This document shows, piece by piece, positions 1 through 7,590 of a DNA stretch of 12,974 nt. The DNA is from Balneolales bacterium (GTDB lineage Bacteria > Bacteroidota > Rhodothermia > Balneolales > Natronogracilivirgulaceae). Within the stretch, counting starts at the first letter, position 1, and every line of letters starts with the position of its first letter. The stretch lies in assembly GCA_007120555.1 (NCBI GenBank), contig SKNL01000121.1, forward strand, positions 1 to 12,974. Direction: 5' to 3'. A program made the translations under genes and the position numbers. The notes beneath the pieces are model-generated. The model was not told the DNA's origin, searched no databases, and saw nothing but the letters and a program-made list of their open reading frames with translations.

Positions 1-118
1 CAAAGATGTCCAGGAAAAACTCGCGGTGCGGGAGGTAGGTTTGGTCGATGATGCGGATGTGGTCGTCGATCCACTGGATGGACTGCACCACTTCGGGTTT
101 TTTTATGTTGGGGATCAT
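1..118 (-). CDS. mtnA: S-methyl-5-thioribose-1-phosphate isomerase, N-terminal part (cut by window edge)
   Basis: Only the first 39 codons are visible; the gene runs off the left edge. The reading begins MIPNIKKPEVVQ and continues with SIQWIDDHIRIIDQTYLPH. The W-x-DD-x-(I/L)-x-(I/L)-IDQT-x-LPH pattern is the usual N-terminus of MtnA, which converts methylthioribose-1-phosphate to methylthioribulose-1-phosphate in the cytosolic methionine salvage pathway. The catalytic cysteine and aspartate lie beyond the window and cannot be checked. The ATG lies 9 bp after the xerD stop codon on the same strand, so it is probably the next cistron of that transcript. No clear Shine-Dalgarno sequence precedes it. 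The paralogous eIF2B-like proteins are the main alternative, but the IDQT-LPH string favours MtnA. Confidence 0.72.
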   Translation of the reverse strand, partial: MIPNIKKPEVVQSIQWIDDHIRIIDQTYLPHREFFLDIF

Positions 119-127
119 GTCGCTGAT

Positions 128-1033
128 TCAGGCTCTTGGATGAAATGACTTGTGGACTTCTTCGAGGAAGGAACGGTCGATATGCGTGTATATTTCCGTG
201 GTGAGAATGGATACGTGTCCGAGCATCTCCTGAACGGCGCGCAGGTCGGCACCGCCTTCCAGAAGATGCGTGGCAAACGAATGGCGGAGCGTGTGCGGAT
301 GGATCTGTATCTTCAGTCCGGCCTGACGGGCCGCGCCGGTGACGATGTGCCACAGGCTCATCCGTGTAAGCGGTTTGCCGCGATAGCTCAGGAAGAGCCG
401 GTTTTTGGCATCCGCCACATTCTTCCTGAGAAAAGGCCGCGCATCTTTCAGGTAATCGGCCAGGGCTTTCATGGCCATCCCGCCTACGGGTACCAGGCGC
501 TCCTTGTTCCCCTTGCCGATGATGCGAAGCAGCTGCAGTTCCGTTATCAACTGATCGTTTTCCAGTTCCACGGTTTCCGAGGCGCGCAGACCGGTGGCGT
601 ACATCAGTTCCAGCACGGCGGCATCGCGCTTGCCGAGCGGATCGGAGCGGTCCGGCGCCTCAAGAAGCGCAATTACCTCCTGTTGGTCCAGCACTTCCGG
701 CAATCTGCGCCCTTTTCTCGGCAGTTCTATCAGCTCTGCCGGATTGGCCGGACACCAGCGCTCCATCACGGCAAACTGGTGGAAGCCCCGGATCGAAGAA
801 ATGTTCCGCGAAATGGTGCTCACGGACAGGTTCATTGCCAGCAGTTCTTTCAGAAAGTTCTCAATATGCTCCAGGGTGATGCCTGCCATGTCCGGCATGC
901 CGATATCCCTGCCAATAAAGTCAAGGTAGCGGCGCAGGTCGTGCCCGTAGGAATCCAGCGAATTCTGCGACAGCCCCTTTTCAAGTTTCAGAAAGTTGAG
1001 GTAGTGCTGCCTTTCGTCATCAAAATAGCTCAT
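128..1033 (-). CDS. xerD: Site-specific tyrosine recombinase XerD
   Basis: The 301-aa protein has the normal Xer length. Residues 1-90 form the SAM-like N-terminal core-binding domain and residues 110-295 the catalytic domain. All expected catalytic residues are present: R150 (ATGLRASE), K174 (GKGNKER), H247 and R250 (HPHTLRH), H273 (LGH) and the nucleophile Y282 (TEIYTHID). Xer recombinases act at dif to resolve chromosome dimers during division. The MLGHVSILTTEIYTHID stretch and overall length resemble XerD of Bacteroidota more than XerC, although XerC/XerD assignment from one sequence is not absolute. No integrase-type neighbours, att-like repeats or cargo genes flank it, so a housekeeping role is much likelier than a mobile-element integrase. 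It starts 13 bp after the phosphodiesterase gene and ends 9 bp before mtnA, suggesting cotranscription. Confidence 0.88.
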   Translation of the reverse strand: MSYFDDERQHYLNFLKLEKGLSQNSLDSYGHDLRRYLDFIGRDIGMPDMAGITLEHIENFLKELLAMNLSVSTISRNISSIRGFHQFAVMERWCPANPAELIELPRKGRRLPEVLDQQEVIALLEAPDRSDPLGKRDAAVLELMYATGLRASETVELENDQLITELQLLRIIGKGNKERLVPVGGMAMKALADYLKDARPFLRKNVADAKNRLFLSYRGKPLTRMSLWHIVTGAARQAGLKIQIHPHTLRHSFATHLLEGGADLRAVQEMLGHVSILTTEIYTHIDRSFLEEVHKSFHPRA

Positions 1034-1046
1034 CGGGGATCAATGC

Positions 1047-3398
1047 TTATGGCGTTTCCGGTCCGGTATCTTCATCAGAGGCCTCTTGTTCCTCCTGTCC
1101 CGGGTACTTCACGCGTCCATGATACATCCCCTGCAGGATGCGGGTAAACACATCTTTGATAATCTTGAGGTCTTTGAGTGTGAGGGCACAGTTGTTGAGC
1201 TGGCCCTCGGCCAGACGGTCGTCAACCATGCGGTTTACAAGGTTTTCCAGCTTCGAATAGGAGTGGTCGGTCATGGACCGGGACGCTGCTTCCACTCCGT
1301 CGGCAAGCAGCAGGATTCCGGTTTCCTTGCTGTTTGGGATGGGGCCGTCGTACCGGAAATCCTCCTCCTGTATCTCCTGCTCGTTACCGGATTCATTCAT
1401 CGCCTTTTCATAGAAAAACCGGATGAGGGATGTGCCGTGATGCGTTTTTATGAAATCGATGATTATTTCAGGCAACTCGACTTCCTTTGCCATTTTCACG
1501 CCGGCATCCACATGATTTTTAATGATCAGGGCACTCATGCGCGGCTTGAGCTTGTCGTGGGCATTTCCGCTCATCTGGTTTTCGACAAAATATTGCGGCT
1601 TCTCCATTTTGCCGATGTCGTGGTACAGGGCGCCTACGCGGCAAAGCAGGGGATTGGCTCCGATACCTGCCGCACCGGCCTCGGCCAGGTTGGCTACCTG
1701 AAGACTGTGATGGAACGTACCCGGAGCTTCGAGCATGAGGCGCTTGAGGATGGGTTTGTTGGTGTCGCTGAGCTCGAGCAGCGTAACGTCGGTGGTGATC
1801 CGGAACGCTTTCTCAATGAGCAAAATCAGTGGATATGTCAGCCAGATACCGACAGCGTTGCCGGCAAGGAACGGCAGATTGTCGAAGTAAATGCCCCATC
1901 CACCCACCTTGGTAAGCGTAAAACCTAAAAGTACAACGGCATAGGAGAAGAAGATGAGGCCGGGGGTCGTGATGTAGAACTGGCTGCGGTCCTTGACATC
2001 ACGTACGGAGTAAACACCTATGCTGCAGGCCGTTATGGTGGCCACCACGAATTCAAAGCTGTTGCCGAACATGAGTCCGGCAAGCAGTGCAATGAGCGTG
2101 GTGGTCATGAGCCCGACCCGGGAATCGAAAATGATGGTGAGCAGGATGGGCGCGATGGCAAAAGGTACAAGGTAGGGGGAGAGGTCATCGACCCGTGCCA
2201 CGAAGGCACCGATGCTGTAGACCAGTGCAATGGTCAGTAGAACCAGCAGCAGCATGGGGTTGCGGTCGAAGATGGCACGCCGGTAAAGATAGAGATAGAA
2301 GAAAAAAATGAGGAAAACGGCTATCACCAGAATGGTTTCGCCAGTGTATTTGCTCCAGATCTCAATGTCACTGGCCCGCTCGGCACGAGCCCTGGCCAGA
2401 CTTTGCAGAATAACATGGCGATCGGGAGTGATGATATCACCGCGGCGAATGATGGTCTGTCCGGCAGAAACCGCACCCCTGGTAGTGGAGATACGGTCTA
2501 TGCGGTCCTGTATCCTCTGTTCCGTGTCCTCTTCACTGTAAACAAGGTTGGGTTCCGCCACCATGTTGAACAGCTGCATGGCGGAGCGGACCAGGTCATC
2601 CTCGTATTGTCTGGAAAGCCGCAGTCTTGCGAACTCCCTCGCATCCCTGAGGGTGCGAACAGCTTGGACCGACTCCTCTCTTTCGGTCCGGTCCCGCAGG
2701 TCACGTATGGTGATGTCCGCTGTGGTGATGACCTCTTTCGAAGTATTGATTATGCCATCAGAAAACAGTTCGACAAGCAGATTCCTGAGCACATCATGCA
2801 GTTCGCTGGCTATGGGTCTGTCTGGACGGTCTTCTGTGGGAGCATAAAGCCGGTCATGGGCATGCAGTGAAAGCAGGGTCTCCCATGCGTTGTCATCCAG
2901 GCCAATCTGGGACCGGTGGCGGGTGCGTATGTAATAAAGGCTGTCTTCCAGCGCCTGTTGCCTCGACTCGAGCATCCGCGATTCCTGCCAGTCGGCATAC
3001 GCTTCAAGTACGGAAGTCAGACTGGTGAAGAGGGTATCCAGTTCCCGGAGCGTTCTGGTTTCCGTTTCGTGCTGCAGGATAAAAATGGGGTTGGTGTGCT
3101 GGCGAATCTCGCGCTTCTCTGCCTGGATCTCCTCTTCCTGTTTCAGGATGCTGAAGGTAAACGGAGCAGTGAGATCATCGTCCCGCCAGGGTTCCCCTAT
3201 ACTGTAAGCCATTTCCTGGACCTGTGTCCTGGGGTAGAGGGCTATGATCAGAACGAGAAAGCCAAGGCTGATGACAATCTTGGTGACATTGTTCCTGTTG
3301 AAGAATCCGGGGGTCTCGTCCTTTTTCATCTTCTCGGTCGTGAAAGGAACGAATGCCTTTTTCTTTCTATGAAGTCCCAGTTTTTCCAGAAAACCCAT
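1047..3398 (-). CDS. pgpH: PgpH-like 7TM-HD cyclic-di-AMP phosphodiesterase
   Basis: The 783-aa protein from the chosen start has the 7TMR-HD architecture. One membrane span (about residues 39-55) is followed by a large charged extracytoplasmic domain (about 60-350), roughly seven further spans (355-530) and a cytosolic HD domain (about 555-715). HD metal ligands are visible: H563/H564 (FHHSLQV), H593-D594 (YHDIGK), H629 (KNHVDAG), H653/H654 (KTHHGTS) and D700 (LLADGVEA). In the studied members (Listeria PgpH) this domain hydrolyses c-di-AMP to pApA; the assignment here is by family. The reading frame is open upstream to 3524, but that part overlaps the symporter gene. The ATG at 3398 (MGFLEKLGLHRKKK) leaves a 40-bp gap and is preferred. 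Residues 24 onward also offer a later start. The C-terminus carries an acidic tail. Neighbouring ybeY or phoH, common in other genomes, are not seen. Confidence 0.85.
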   Translation of the reverse strand: MGFLEKLGLHRKKKAFVPFTTEKMKKDETPGFFNRNNVTKIVISLGFLVLIIALYPRTQVQEMAYSIGEPWRDDDLTAPFTFSILKQEEEIQAEKREIRQHTNPIFILQHETETRTLRELDTLFTSLTSVLEAYADWQESRMLESRQQALEDSLYYIRTRHRSQIGLDDNAWETLLSLHAHDRLYAPTEDRPDRPIASELHDVLRNLLVELFSDGIINTSKEVITTADITIRDLRDRTEREESVQAVRTLRDAREFARLRLSRQYEDDLVRSAMQLFNMVAEPNLVYSEEDTEQRIQDRIDRISTTRGAVSAGQTIIRRGDIITPDRHVILQSLARARAERASDIEIWSKYTGETILVIAVFLIFFFYLYLYRRAIFDRNPMLLLVLLTIALVYSIGAFVARVDDLSPYLVPFAIAPILLTIIFDSRVGLMTTTLIALLAGLMFGNSFEFVVATITACSIGVYSVRDVKDRSQFYITTPGLIFFSYAVVLLGFTLTKVGGWGIYFDNLPFLAGNAVGIWLTYPLILLIEKAFRITTDVTLLELSDTNKPILKRLMLEAPGTFHHSLQVANLAEAGAAGIGANPLLCRVGALYHDIGKMEKPQYFVENQMSGNAHDKLKPRMSALIIKNHVDAGVKMAKEVELPEIIIDFIKTHHGTSLIRFFYEKAMNESGNEQEIQEEDFRYDGPIPNSKETGILLLADGVEAASRSMTDHSYSKLENLVNRMVDDRLAEGQLNNCALTLKDLKIIKDVFTRILQGMYHGRVKYPGQEEQEASDEDTGPETP

Positions 3399-3438
3399 AC
3401 GATCGGTCAGAATATGATTTTCAAATTTCCGGCCCGGT

Positions 3439-4893
3439 TCAGGAACCGGACTGCGGTCGGACTTTTTGCAGGATTGATGATATGGCGTGCGATATGGCTG
3501 CTGTTGTGAAGAAAATGGAGACACCTATCAAAGTATACCATGGATACGCGATATTTCCCAAAAATATGATGGCCGCCATCGAAAAGACACATACCAGCAG
3601 TGCTATGGTGGCACTGGTCCGGCTGACGTTGGTGTATCGGCCCGTAAAGAATGCCCCCAGCAAGCCGCCATAGGTAAATCCGGCAATGGCGAGGCCCAGT
3701 TCAATAACCGGGTTTTCCGTGCTGGTGAACGATATGGCGAACAGGATGAACACAAGGGTCCACATAAGCGTGAAGCCCCGGGAAATAGTCATGGAGTTGG
3801 GCAATTCCGACAGTTTCGGGAAGACATCGAAGAGGGTGGATGAGGACAGTGCCGAAAGCGAACTGCTCAGCGTGCTCATGGCGGCGGCGAACAGTCCGGC
3901 AATGAGCAGGCCGGCTATGCCGACAGGTATTTCCTCGTTGATGAATTTCAGCAGCACTTCATCGGCCTGGGTCAGGCCCAGCTCGGCAATCGACAAGCCG
4001 TTGTAGTAGCCGTAGATCGCCATCCCTACAAAAAGGAAAAGCACGAATTGGATCAGCACGAGAAATCCGCTGGTTACGATGGCCATCCGGGCCTTGCGGA
4101 GTTCACCGCAGGCGAGCAGCCGCTGCACCATAAGATGATCGACGCCGTGCGATGCCATCGAAAGGAACATGCCTCCAAAAACAGCTCCAATGATATTGTA
4201 GGGCTCGGTGAAAACGAAGGAAAGCGACTCCGGCCATACGATGACACTGAGCTTGTCGGCATCCGCCAGCATAGGTATGAGCGGATCCACAATGTGCGTC
4301 CCGGCAAACCATATCACGAAAGCGCCGCCGAATGTGTATACGGCCAGCTGCAGCACATCAATCCAGATAACGGATTTCAGTCCGCCGTAATAGGTATAGG
4401 CCAGGGTGAGCGCGGCGATGATGGAGATGGAAACGGGATAATCCAGACCGGTGATCACCTTGATGGGAATGGCCGCTGCGAAGAGCCGCACGCCGTCGGC
4501 CAGCAGGCGGGTCACCAGAAAGACAATCGATATAAGCCGTTGGAAGCCGGGACCGAAACGCTCTTTGAAGAACGTATAGGCCGTTTTTTGCTCCCCTTTA
4601 AAATAGGATGGCAGGATGAGCCAGGCGACGACAAGCCGGCCGAGAATATAACCGAAAACTATCTGAAGGAAGACGAAGCTTCCCAGGTAGGCGACGGCCG
4701 GGATCGAAATGACCGTAAGCATGCTGGTCTCCGTGGCTACCACCGAAAGGGAAACGGCCCACCAGGGAACCTTTCCGTCTGTTTTGAAATAGGATGTGGA
4801 GTCGGTAGGCCGCCCGCCCGCCTTGATGCCTATCACAACACAGAGCAGCAAATAAAGAATGATAACCAGAAGGTCAATAAGTGTGAGTCCCAT
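3439..4893 (-). CDS. Sodium:solute symporter (SSS family), substrate unknown
   Basis: The 484-aa integral membrane protein has about 13 hydrophobic spans, as is usual for the SSS family (Na+-coupled uptake of sugars, amino acids, osmolytes, iodide or vitamins). Family marks are an N-terminal span followed by the VVATETSMLTVISIP segment (51-65), YTYYGGLKSVIWIDVLQ (166-182, the conserved GGLKSVIWTD-like signature) and AAMSTLSSSLSALSSSTLFD (336-355). In vSGLT-type transporters this last region contributes serine/threonine ligands to the Na2 site; here S343-S345 are candidates. The substrate cannot be told from sequence. The gene lies 74 bp after the STAS gene and 40 bp before the PgpH-like gene on the same strand. 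The start at 4893 gives a complete first span and has no clear Shine-Dalgarno sequence. Confidence 0.87.
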   Translation of the reverse strand: MGLTLIDLLVIILYLLLCVVIGIKAGGRPTDSTSYFKTDGKVPWWAVSLSVVATETSMLTVISIPAVAYLGSFVFLQIVFGYILGRLVVAWLILPSYFKGEQKTAYTFFKERFGPGFQRLISIVFLVTRLLADGVRLFAAAIPIKVITGLDYPVSISIIAALTLAYTYYGGLKSVIWIDVLQLAVYTFGGAFVIWFAGTHIVDPLIPMLADADKLSVIVWPESLSFVFTEPYNIIGAVFGGMFLSMASHGVDHLMVQRLLACGELRKARMAIVTSGFLVLIQFVLFLFVGMAIYGYYNGLSIAELGLTQADEVLLKFINEEIPVGIAGLLIAGLFAAAMSTLSSSLSALSSSTLFDVFPKLSELPNSMTISRGFTLMWTLVFILFAISFTSTENPVIELGLAIAGFTYGGLLGAFFTGRYTNVSRTSATIALLVCVFSMAAIIFLGNIAYPWYTLIGVSIFFTTAAISHAISSILQKVRPQSGS

Positions 4894-4967
4894 GTGTAAT
4901 GATATCCGGTAAAGGAGGGCAGTTATGCCAAGAAATAGCTGTCAATCCTGCGGTTTCAGCCGTATGG

Positions 4968-5321
4968 TCACCCGGCTGTTTCAGAGGCGATGGAGATGCC
5001 TTCGGATGTATTGGAGGCAATGGTGAATACATTGTTGAGTTGAGAGATTTCGAGAAGCTTGCGGATGCGATCCGGCACGTTGCAAAGAACGAGGTTGCGG
5101 TCCAGGTCGCGGTACAGACGCTGGGCCAGCAGCAGCGCACCCAGACCGCTGGAATCGGCGAAGGCAACAGCGCCAAGATCCAGGATCAGATGTCCGGTAT
5201 CCCGGGTATTGGCAAGGACGATGAACTGGCTTTTCAGTTCGGGTGCCACTTTGCTGTCGAGCCGCTCCGACTTGAGCGTCATGATGGAGTAATCTTCCTC
5301 GGTCTGAATTTCAAATTTCAT
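4968..5321 (-). CDS. STAS-domain protein, anti-sigma-factor-antagonist-like
   Basis: The single-domain STAS protein has 117 aa from the preferred ATG (MKFEIQTEEDYSIMTLKSERL). The frame stays open upstream to 5369, but the added MSWAFYVTLEIQSFKH does not look like STAS sequence. The hallmark D-S-S-G-L-G is at 56-61 (FADSSGLGALLLAQ), preceded by the hydrophobic strand HLILDLGAVAFA. In SpoIIAA/RsbV-type antagonists a serine here is phosphorylated by an anti-sigma kinase; S57 or S58 would be the site. No kinase (RsbW/SpoIIAB-like), PP2C phosphatase or sigma factor gene lies in this window, so the partner is unknown. In Gram-negative bacteria such solo STAS proteins also act outside sigma control. 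It is followed 74 bp later by the symporter gene but, being soluble, is not part of a SulP-type transporter. Confidence 0.85.
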   Translation of the reverse strand: MKFEIQTEEDYSIMTLKSERLDSKVAPELKSQFIVLANTRDTGHLILDLGAVAFADSSGLGALLLAQRLYRDLDRNLVLCNVPDRIRKLLEISQLNNVFTIASNTSEGISIASETAG

Positions 5322-5397
5322 GTGTTTAAAACTTTGGATTTCTAAGGTCACATAGAATGCCCATGACATTTTTAATCATGCTCATGTGTGTCCGGGA

Positions 5398-5442
5398 CTA
5401 TGACCGGTCATGGACATTTCGCTTACGCGTTTCACTGGGCAT
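5398..5442 (-). other. 14-codon ORF sharing its start with the right-edge ORF
   Basis: Read on the minus strand, the repeat copy gives MPSETRKRNVHDRS followed by TAG. Its first 12 residues equal those of the ORF beginning at 12939 except V for G at residue 10. This could be a truncated duplicate of that gene's 5' end, or simply the coding shadow of a dispersed repeat. It is unlikely to make a functional peptide. It overlaps the 12-bp palindrome at its distal end. Confidence 0.35.
5400..5411. repeat. Perfect 12-bp palindrome
   Basis: ATGACCGGTCAT is its own reverse complement. It overlaps the distal edge of the 41-bp repeat. The other repeat copy is cut by the window end after ATGAC (12970-12974), so whether the palindrome belongs to the repeat is unknown. 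A dimeric-protein operator or part of a stem are both possible. Confidence 0.5.
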
Positions 5443-5447
5443 CTGTT
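5407..5447 (-). repeat. 41-bp dispersed repeat, copy A
   Basis: The sequence is the reverse complement of 12934-12974 with a single mismatch (A5414 against G12967). On the minus strand it starts AACAGATGCCCAGTG and runs through an ACGCGT core to CCATGAC. At its 5' side identity stops abruptly at 5448. At its 3' side the partner runs out of the window, so the true repeat may be longer. It lies in the ligA-STAS gap. Confidence 0.85.
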
Positions 5448-5479
5448 TATAACTGTAAGGATTCCAGATTCTCCCGGAA

Positions 5480-5496
5480 CATCCCGATTCGGGATG
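5480..5496. other. Short perfect hairpin, possible ligA 3'-end structure
   Basis: CATCCCG-ATT-CGGGATG forms a 7-bp stem with a 3-nt loop, 83 bp after the ligA stop on the minus strand. There is no T-run after it on either strand, so it is not a standard intrinsic terminator. It could be an mRNA 3'-end stabiliser or chance. Confidence 0.35.
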
Positions 5497-5578
5497 CGCA
5501 TGGAAAAAGATGCCATTGGACGCCCATCGCATTGGTATCCGTCAGGATGCAGGACAAATGGTAAAATAACAAATCCGG

Positions 5579-7573
5579 TCACTTTATCATCTCAAAAAAA
5601 TCATTTTCACTGATAATGCTGATTCCCAGTTTTTTTGCTTTGTCCAGCTTGCTTCCGGCCTCTTCGCCCGCCAGCACAAAGTCGGTTTTTTTGCTGACGG
5701 ATGAGGTTACTTTGCCGCCATGTTTTTCGATGTGTTCCTGTGCCTCGCTGCGTTTCAGGGTGGGGAGCGTGCCTGTCAGCACAAATGCTTTTCCCGCAAA
5801 CTTGTCGGATGCCGTATCCGGCTCCTCCGACCGGAAGGAAAGCCCCGTTTCCCGGAGCTGCCGGACCATCTCCATGTTCTCTGGCTGTTCAAAAAACGAG
5901 CGCACAGATTTGGCTATCCGCGGCCCGATCGAGTCTATGGCGGACAGATCTTCTTCGGATGCATCCGCCAGTGCGTCGATCGAACGGAAGGCACGGGCAA
6001 GATCCCGCGCGACTGTAACCCCGACAAAGCGGATGCCAAGAGCGTACAACACCTTCTCAAAAGGTTTTTCTTTGCTTTTGTGGATGGATGCGATCAGGTT
6101 GCCCGCACTTTTTTCGCCCATGCGTTCGAGGGGGACCAGATCGTCCGTAGTAAGACGGTACAGATCGGGAAAGGTGGTTACAAGCTCTTGAGAGACAAGC
6201 TGGTCCACGACCGCTTCACCCAAACCGTCAATATCCATGGCATCCCTGGATGCAAAATGCTCCAGGCGATTGCGTACCTGGGGCGGACACTGGTTGTTCG
6301 TGCAGCGCCAGGCAACCTCCTCGGGAAGTTTCACCAGATGGGAGCCGCAGGCGGGACAGTTTTCCGGCATTTTGAAGGGTTCTCCGCGCTGCCCGTCCTC
6401 CTGCAGCACAACATTGACCACCTGTGGAATGATATCGCCCGCTTTTTCGACGATGACACGATCGCCGACCCGGATGTCCTTTCTCCGGATTTCCTCTTCA
6501 TTGTGCAGCGTGGCGCGTTTGACTGTGGTTCCGGCAAGAAGCACCGGTTCCAGCTCCGCCACCGGGGTGATGGTGCCCAGGCGTCCCACCTGAAGGGTGA
6601 TGCCATGGATGCGGCTGACGGCCTGTTCCGCTTCGAATTTGTAAGCTATGGCCCAGCGCGGTGCCTTGGCGGTCTGTCCCAGGATGTCGCGGTACCGCTC
6701 TTCATTCACCTTCACGACCACCCCATCCGTTTCATACGGAAGCTCCTTTCGAAGCTTTCCCCATTTTTCGATGACGCGGTGAACATCCGTGATACCCGGA
6801 CACCGGGAGCGGTGCTCACAAACACGGAACCCGAACTTTTCCAGCATATCAAGTTTTTTCTGCTGTGTGCGCTTCCTGTCGTCATCCTCAAGAAGGATGT
6901 CGTAGACAAACATACGGATCGGCCGTTTGGCCACGATAGACGGATTTTGCAGTTTGAGCGTGCCGGCCGTGGCATTTCTGGGATTGGCAAATACGGTTTC
7001 CCCGTTTTCCTCGCGCGCACTGTTCATCTTTGCAAATGCGGCCAGTTCCATGTAGGCCTCGCCCCGCACTTCCAGCTCCTCCGGACAGCTGCCGGAAAGG
7101 GTCAGCGGCACATCCTGAATCGTCCGGATGTTTGCGGTGATATCGTCGCCCTGTGTTCCATCGCCCCGGGTGGCTCCCAGGTCCAGCCGGCCATCCTTGT
7201 AACGCAGCCGGATGGCCATGCCGTCGTATTTCAGTTCGGCCAGATAGCTGTAGTTGTCGTGGCCCAGCAGGTTTTGGACGCGGCGGTCGAAGTCATCGAG
7301 TTCCTCACGGCTGTAGGTATTCGAGAGACTGAGCATCGGCACGGGATGCGTGACCGTGGGAAACTCCCTGGTTGGTTCACCTCCAATGCGCTCGGTCGGG
7401 GAATCGGGTGAAAAAAGCTGGTATTCCTCTTCCAGCTGGCGCAGCTCCTCCAGAAGGCTGTCGTATTCCCGGTCGGACATCAGCGGTGCGGCCTCCTGAT
7501 AATAGGCATCGTTGGCTTTGTTGAGAAGCGTCCGTAGTTCCCGGACGCGCTCGCTGGCCTGGTCTTTATTCAT
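5579..7573 (-). CDS. ligA: NAD-dependent DNA ligase LigA
   Basis: The 664-aa protein matches the usual bacterial LigA length and seals nicks in duplex DNA using NAD+ during replication and repair. Domains in order are Ia (about 1-68), with the YYxxxxPxxSDxxYD-like YYQEAAPLMSDREYDSL; the adenylation domain with the nucleophile K115 in KYDG (115-118), TRGDG (135-139) and ETDGVVVKV (281-289); the OB fold (about 320-400) with GRLGTITPVAELEPV; a zinc finger with C406, C409, C424 and C429; helix-hairpin-helix repeats (about 445-560); and a C-terminal BRCT domain (about 588-664). No key residue is missing. It starts 17 bp after the RodZ-like gene and is probably cotranscribed with it. Confidence 0.96.
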   Translation of the reverse strand: MNKDQASERVRELRTLLNKANDAYYQEAAPLMSDREYDSLLEELRQLEEEYQLFSPDSPTERIGGEPTREFPTVTHPVPMLSLSNTYSREELDDFDRRVQNLLGHDNYSYLAELKYDGMAIRLRYKDGRLDLGATRGDGTQGDDITANIRTIQDVPLTLSGSCPEELEVRGEAYMELAAFAKMNSAREENGETVFANPRNATAGTLKLQNPSIVAKRPIRMFVYDILLEDDDRKRTQQKKLDMLEKFGFRVCEHRSRCPGITDVHRVIEKWGKLRKELPYETDGVVVKVNEERYRDILGQTAKAPRWAIAYKFEAEQAVSRIHGITLQVGRLGTITPVAELEPVLLAGTTVKRATLHNEEEIRRKDIRVGDRVIVEKAGDIIPQVVNVVLQEDGQRGEPFKMPENCPACGSHLVKLPEEVAWRCTNNQCPPQVRNRLEHFASRDAMDIDGLGEAVVDQLVSQELVTTFPDLYRLTTDDLVPLERMGEKSAGNLIASIHKSKEKPFEKVLYALGIRFVGVTVARDLARAFRSIDALADASEEDLSAIDSIGPRIAKSVRSFFEQPENMEMVRQLRETGLSFRSEEPDTASDKFAGKAFVLTGTLPTLKRSEAQEHIEKHGGKVTSSVSKKTDFVLAGEEAGSKLDKAKKLGISIISENDFFEMIK

Positions 7574-7590
7574 GGCTCTGAGCTACTGGG

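Larger units (their letters stand above)
5322..5578. other. Non-coding gap between ligA and the STAS gene
   Basis: The 257-bp region, between two minus-strand genes, is the largest break in the minus-strand block. It contains one copy of the 41-bp repeat (5407-5447), a perfect 12-bp palindrome (5400-5411) and a short perfect hairpin (5480-5496). I see no Bacteroidota -10 element (TAnnTTTG) on the minus strand between the repeat and the STAS start, so the STAS promoter is unlocated. Open frames on the plus strand here (for example 54 codons at 5400-5564) resemble nothing I recognise, and several overlap the repeat. Confidence 0.6.

Noticed and set aside
128..1033. The tyrosine recombinase as integrase of a mobile element
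   Set aside because: Size, motif set and housekeeping neighbours fit chromosomal XerD; no att-like direct repeats or cargo genes are visible beside it.
152..1147. 331-codon open frame on the plus strand opposite xerD
   Set aside because: XerD opposite has all catalytic residues. The plus-strand product shows no domain and runs across the xerD start into the next gene.
3399..3524. N-terminal extension of the PgpH-like gene by 42 codons
   Set aside because: It overlaps the 3' end of the symporter gene and the residues are polar and unlike the family; the ATG at 3398 avoids the overlap.
4048..4899. 283-codon open frame on the plus strand opposite the symporter gene
   Set aside because: The hydrophilic low-quality translation is the expected antisense of a hydrophobic transporter; there is no family resemblance.
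5480..5496. Rho-independent terminator of ligA
   Set aside because: The stem is only 7 bp and no T-run follows on the minus strand, so it is listed only as a hairpin.
5400..5564. 54-codon plus-strand ORF across the repeat and palindrome (starts MTGHGHFAYAF)
   Set aside because: It depends on the antisense of the repeat, has no ribosome binding site and resembles no family. The repeat's ATG-aligned reading is on the other strand.
5720..7411. 563-codon open frame on the plus strand, antisense to ligA
   Set aside because: It lies wholly opposite an intact, motif-complete ligA and its translation is rich in His, Arg and Cys without any recognisable domain. It is a codon-bias shadow.
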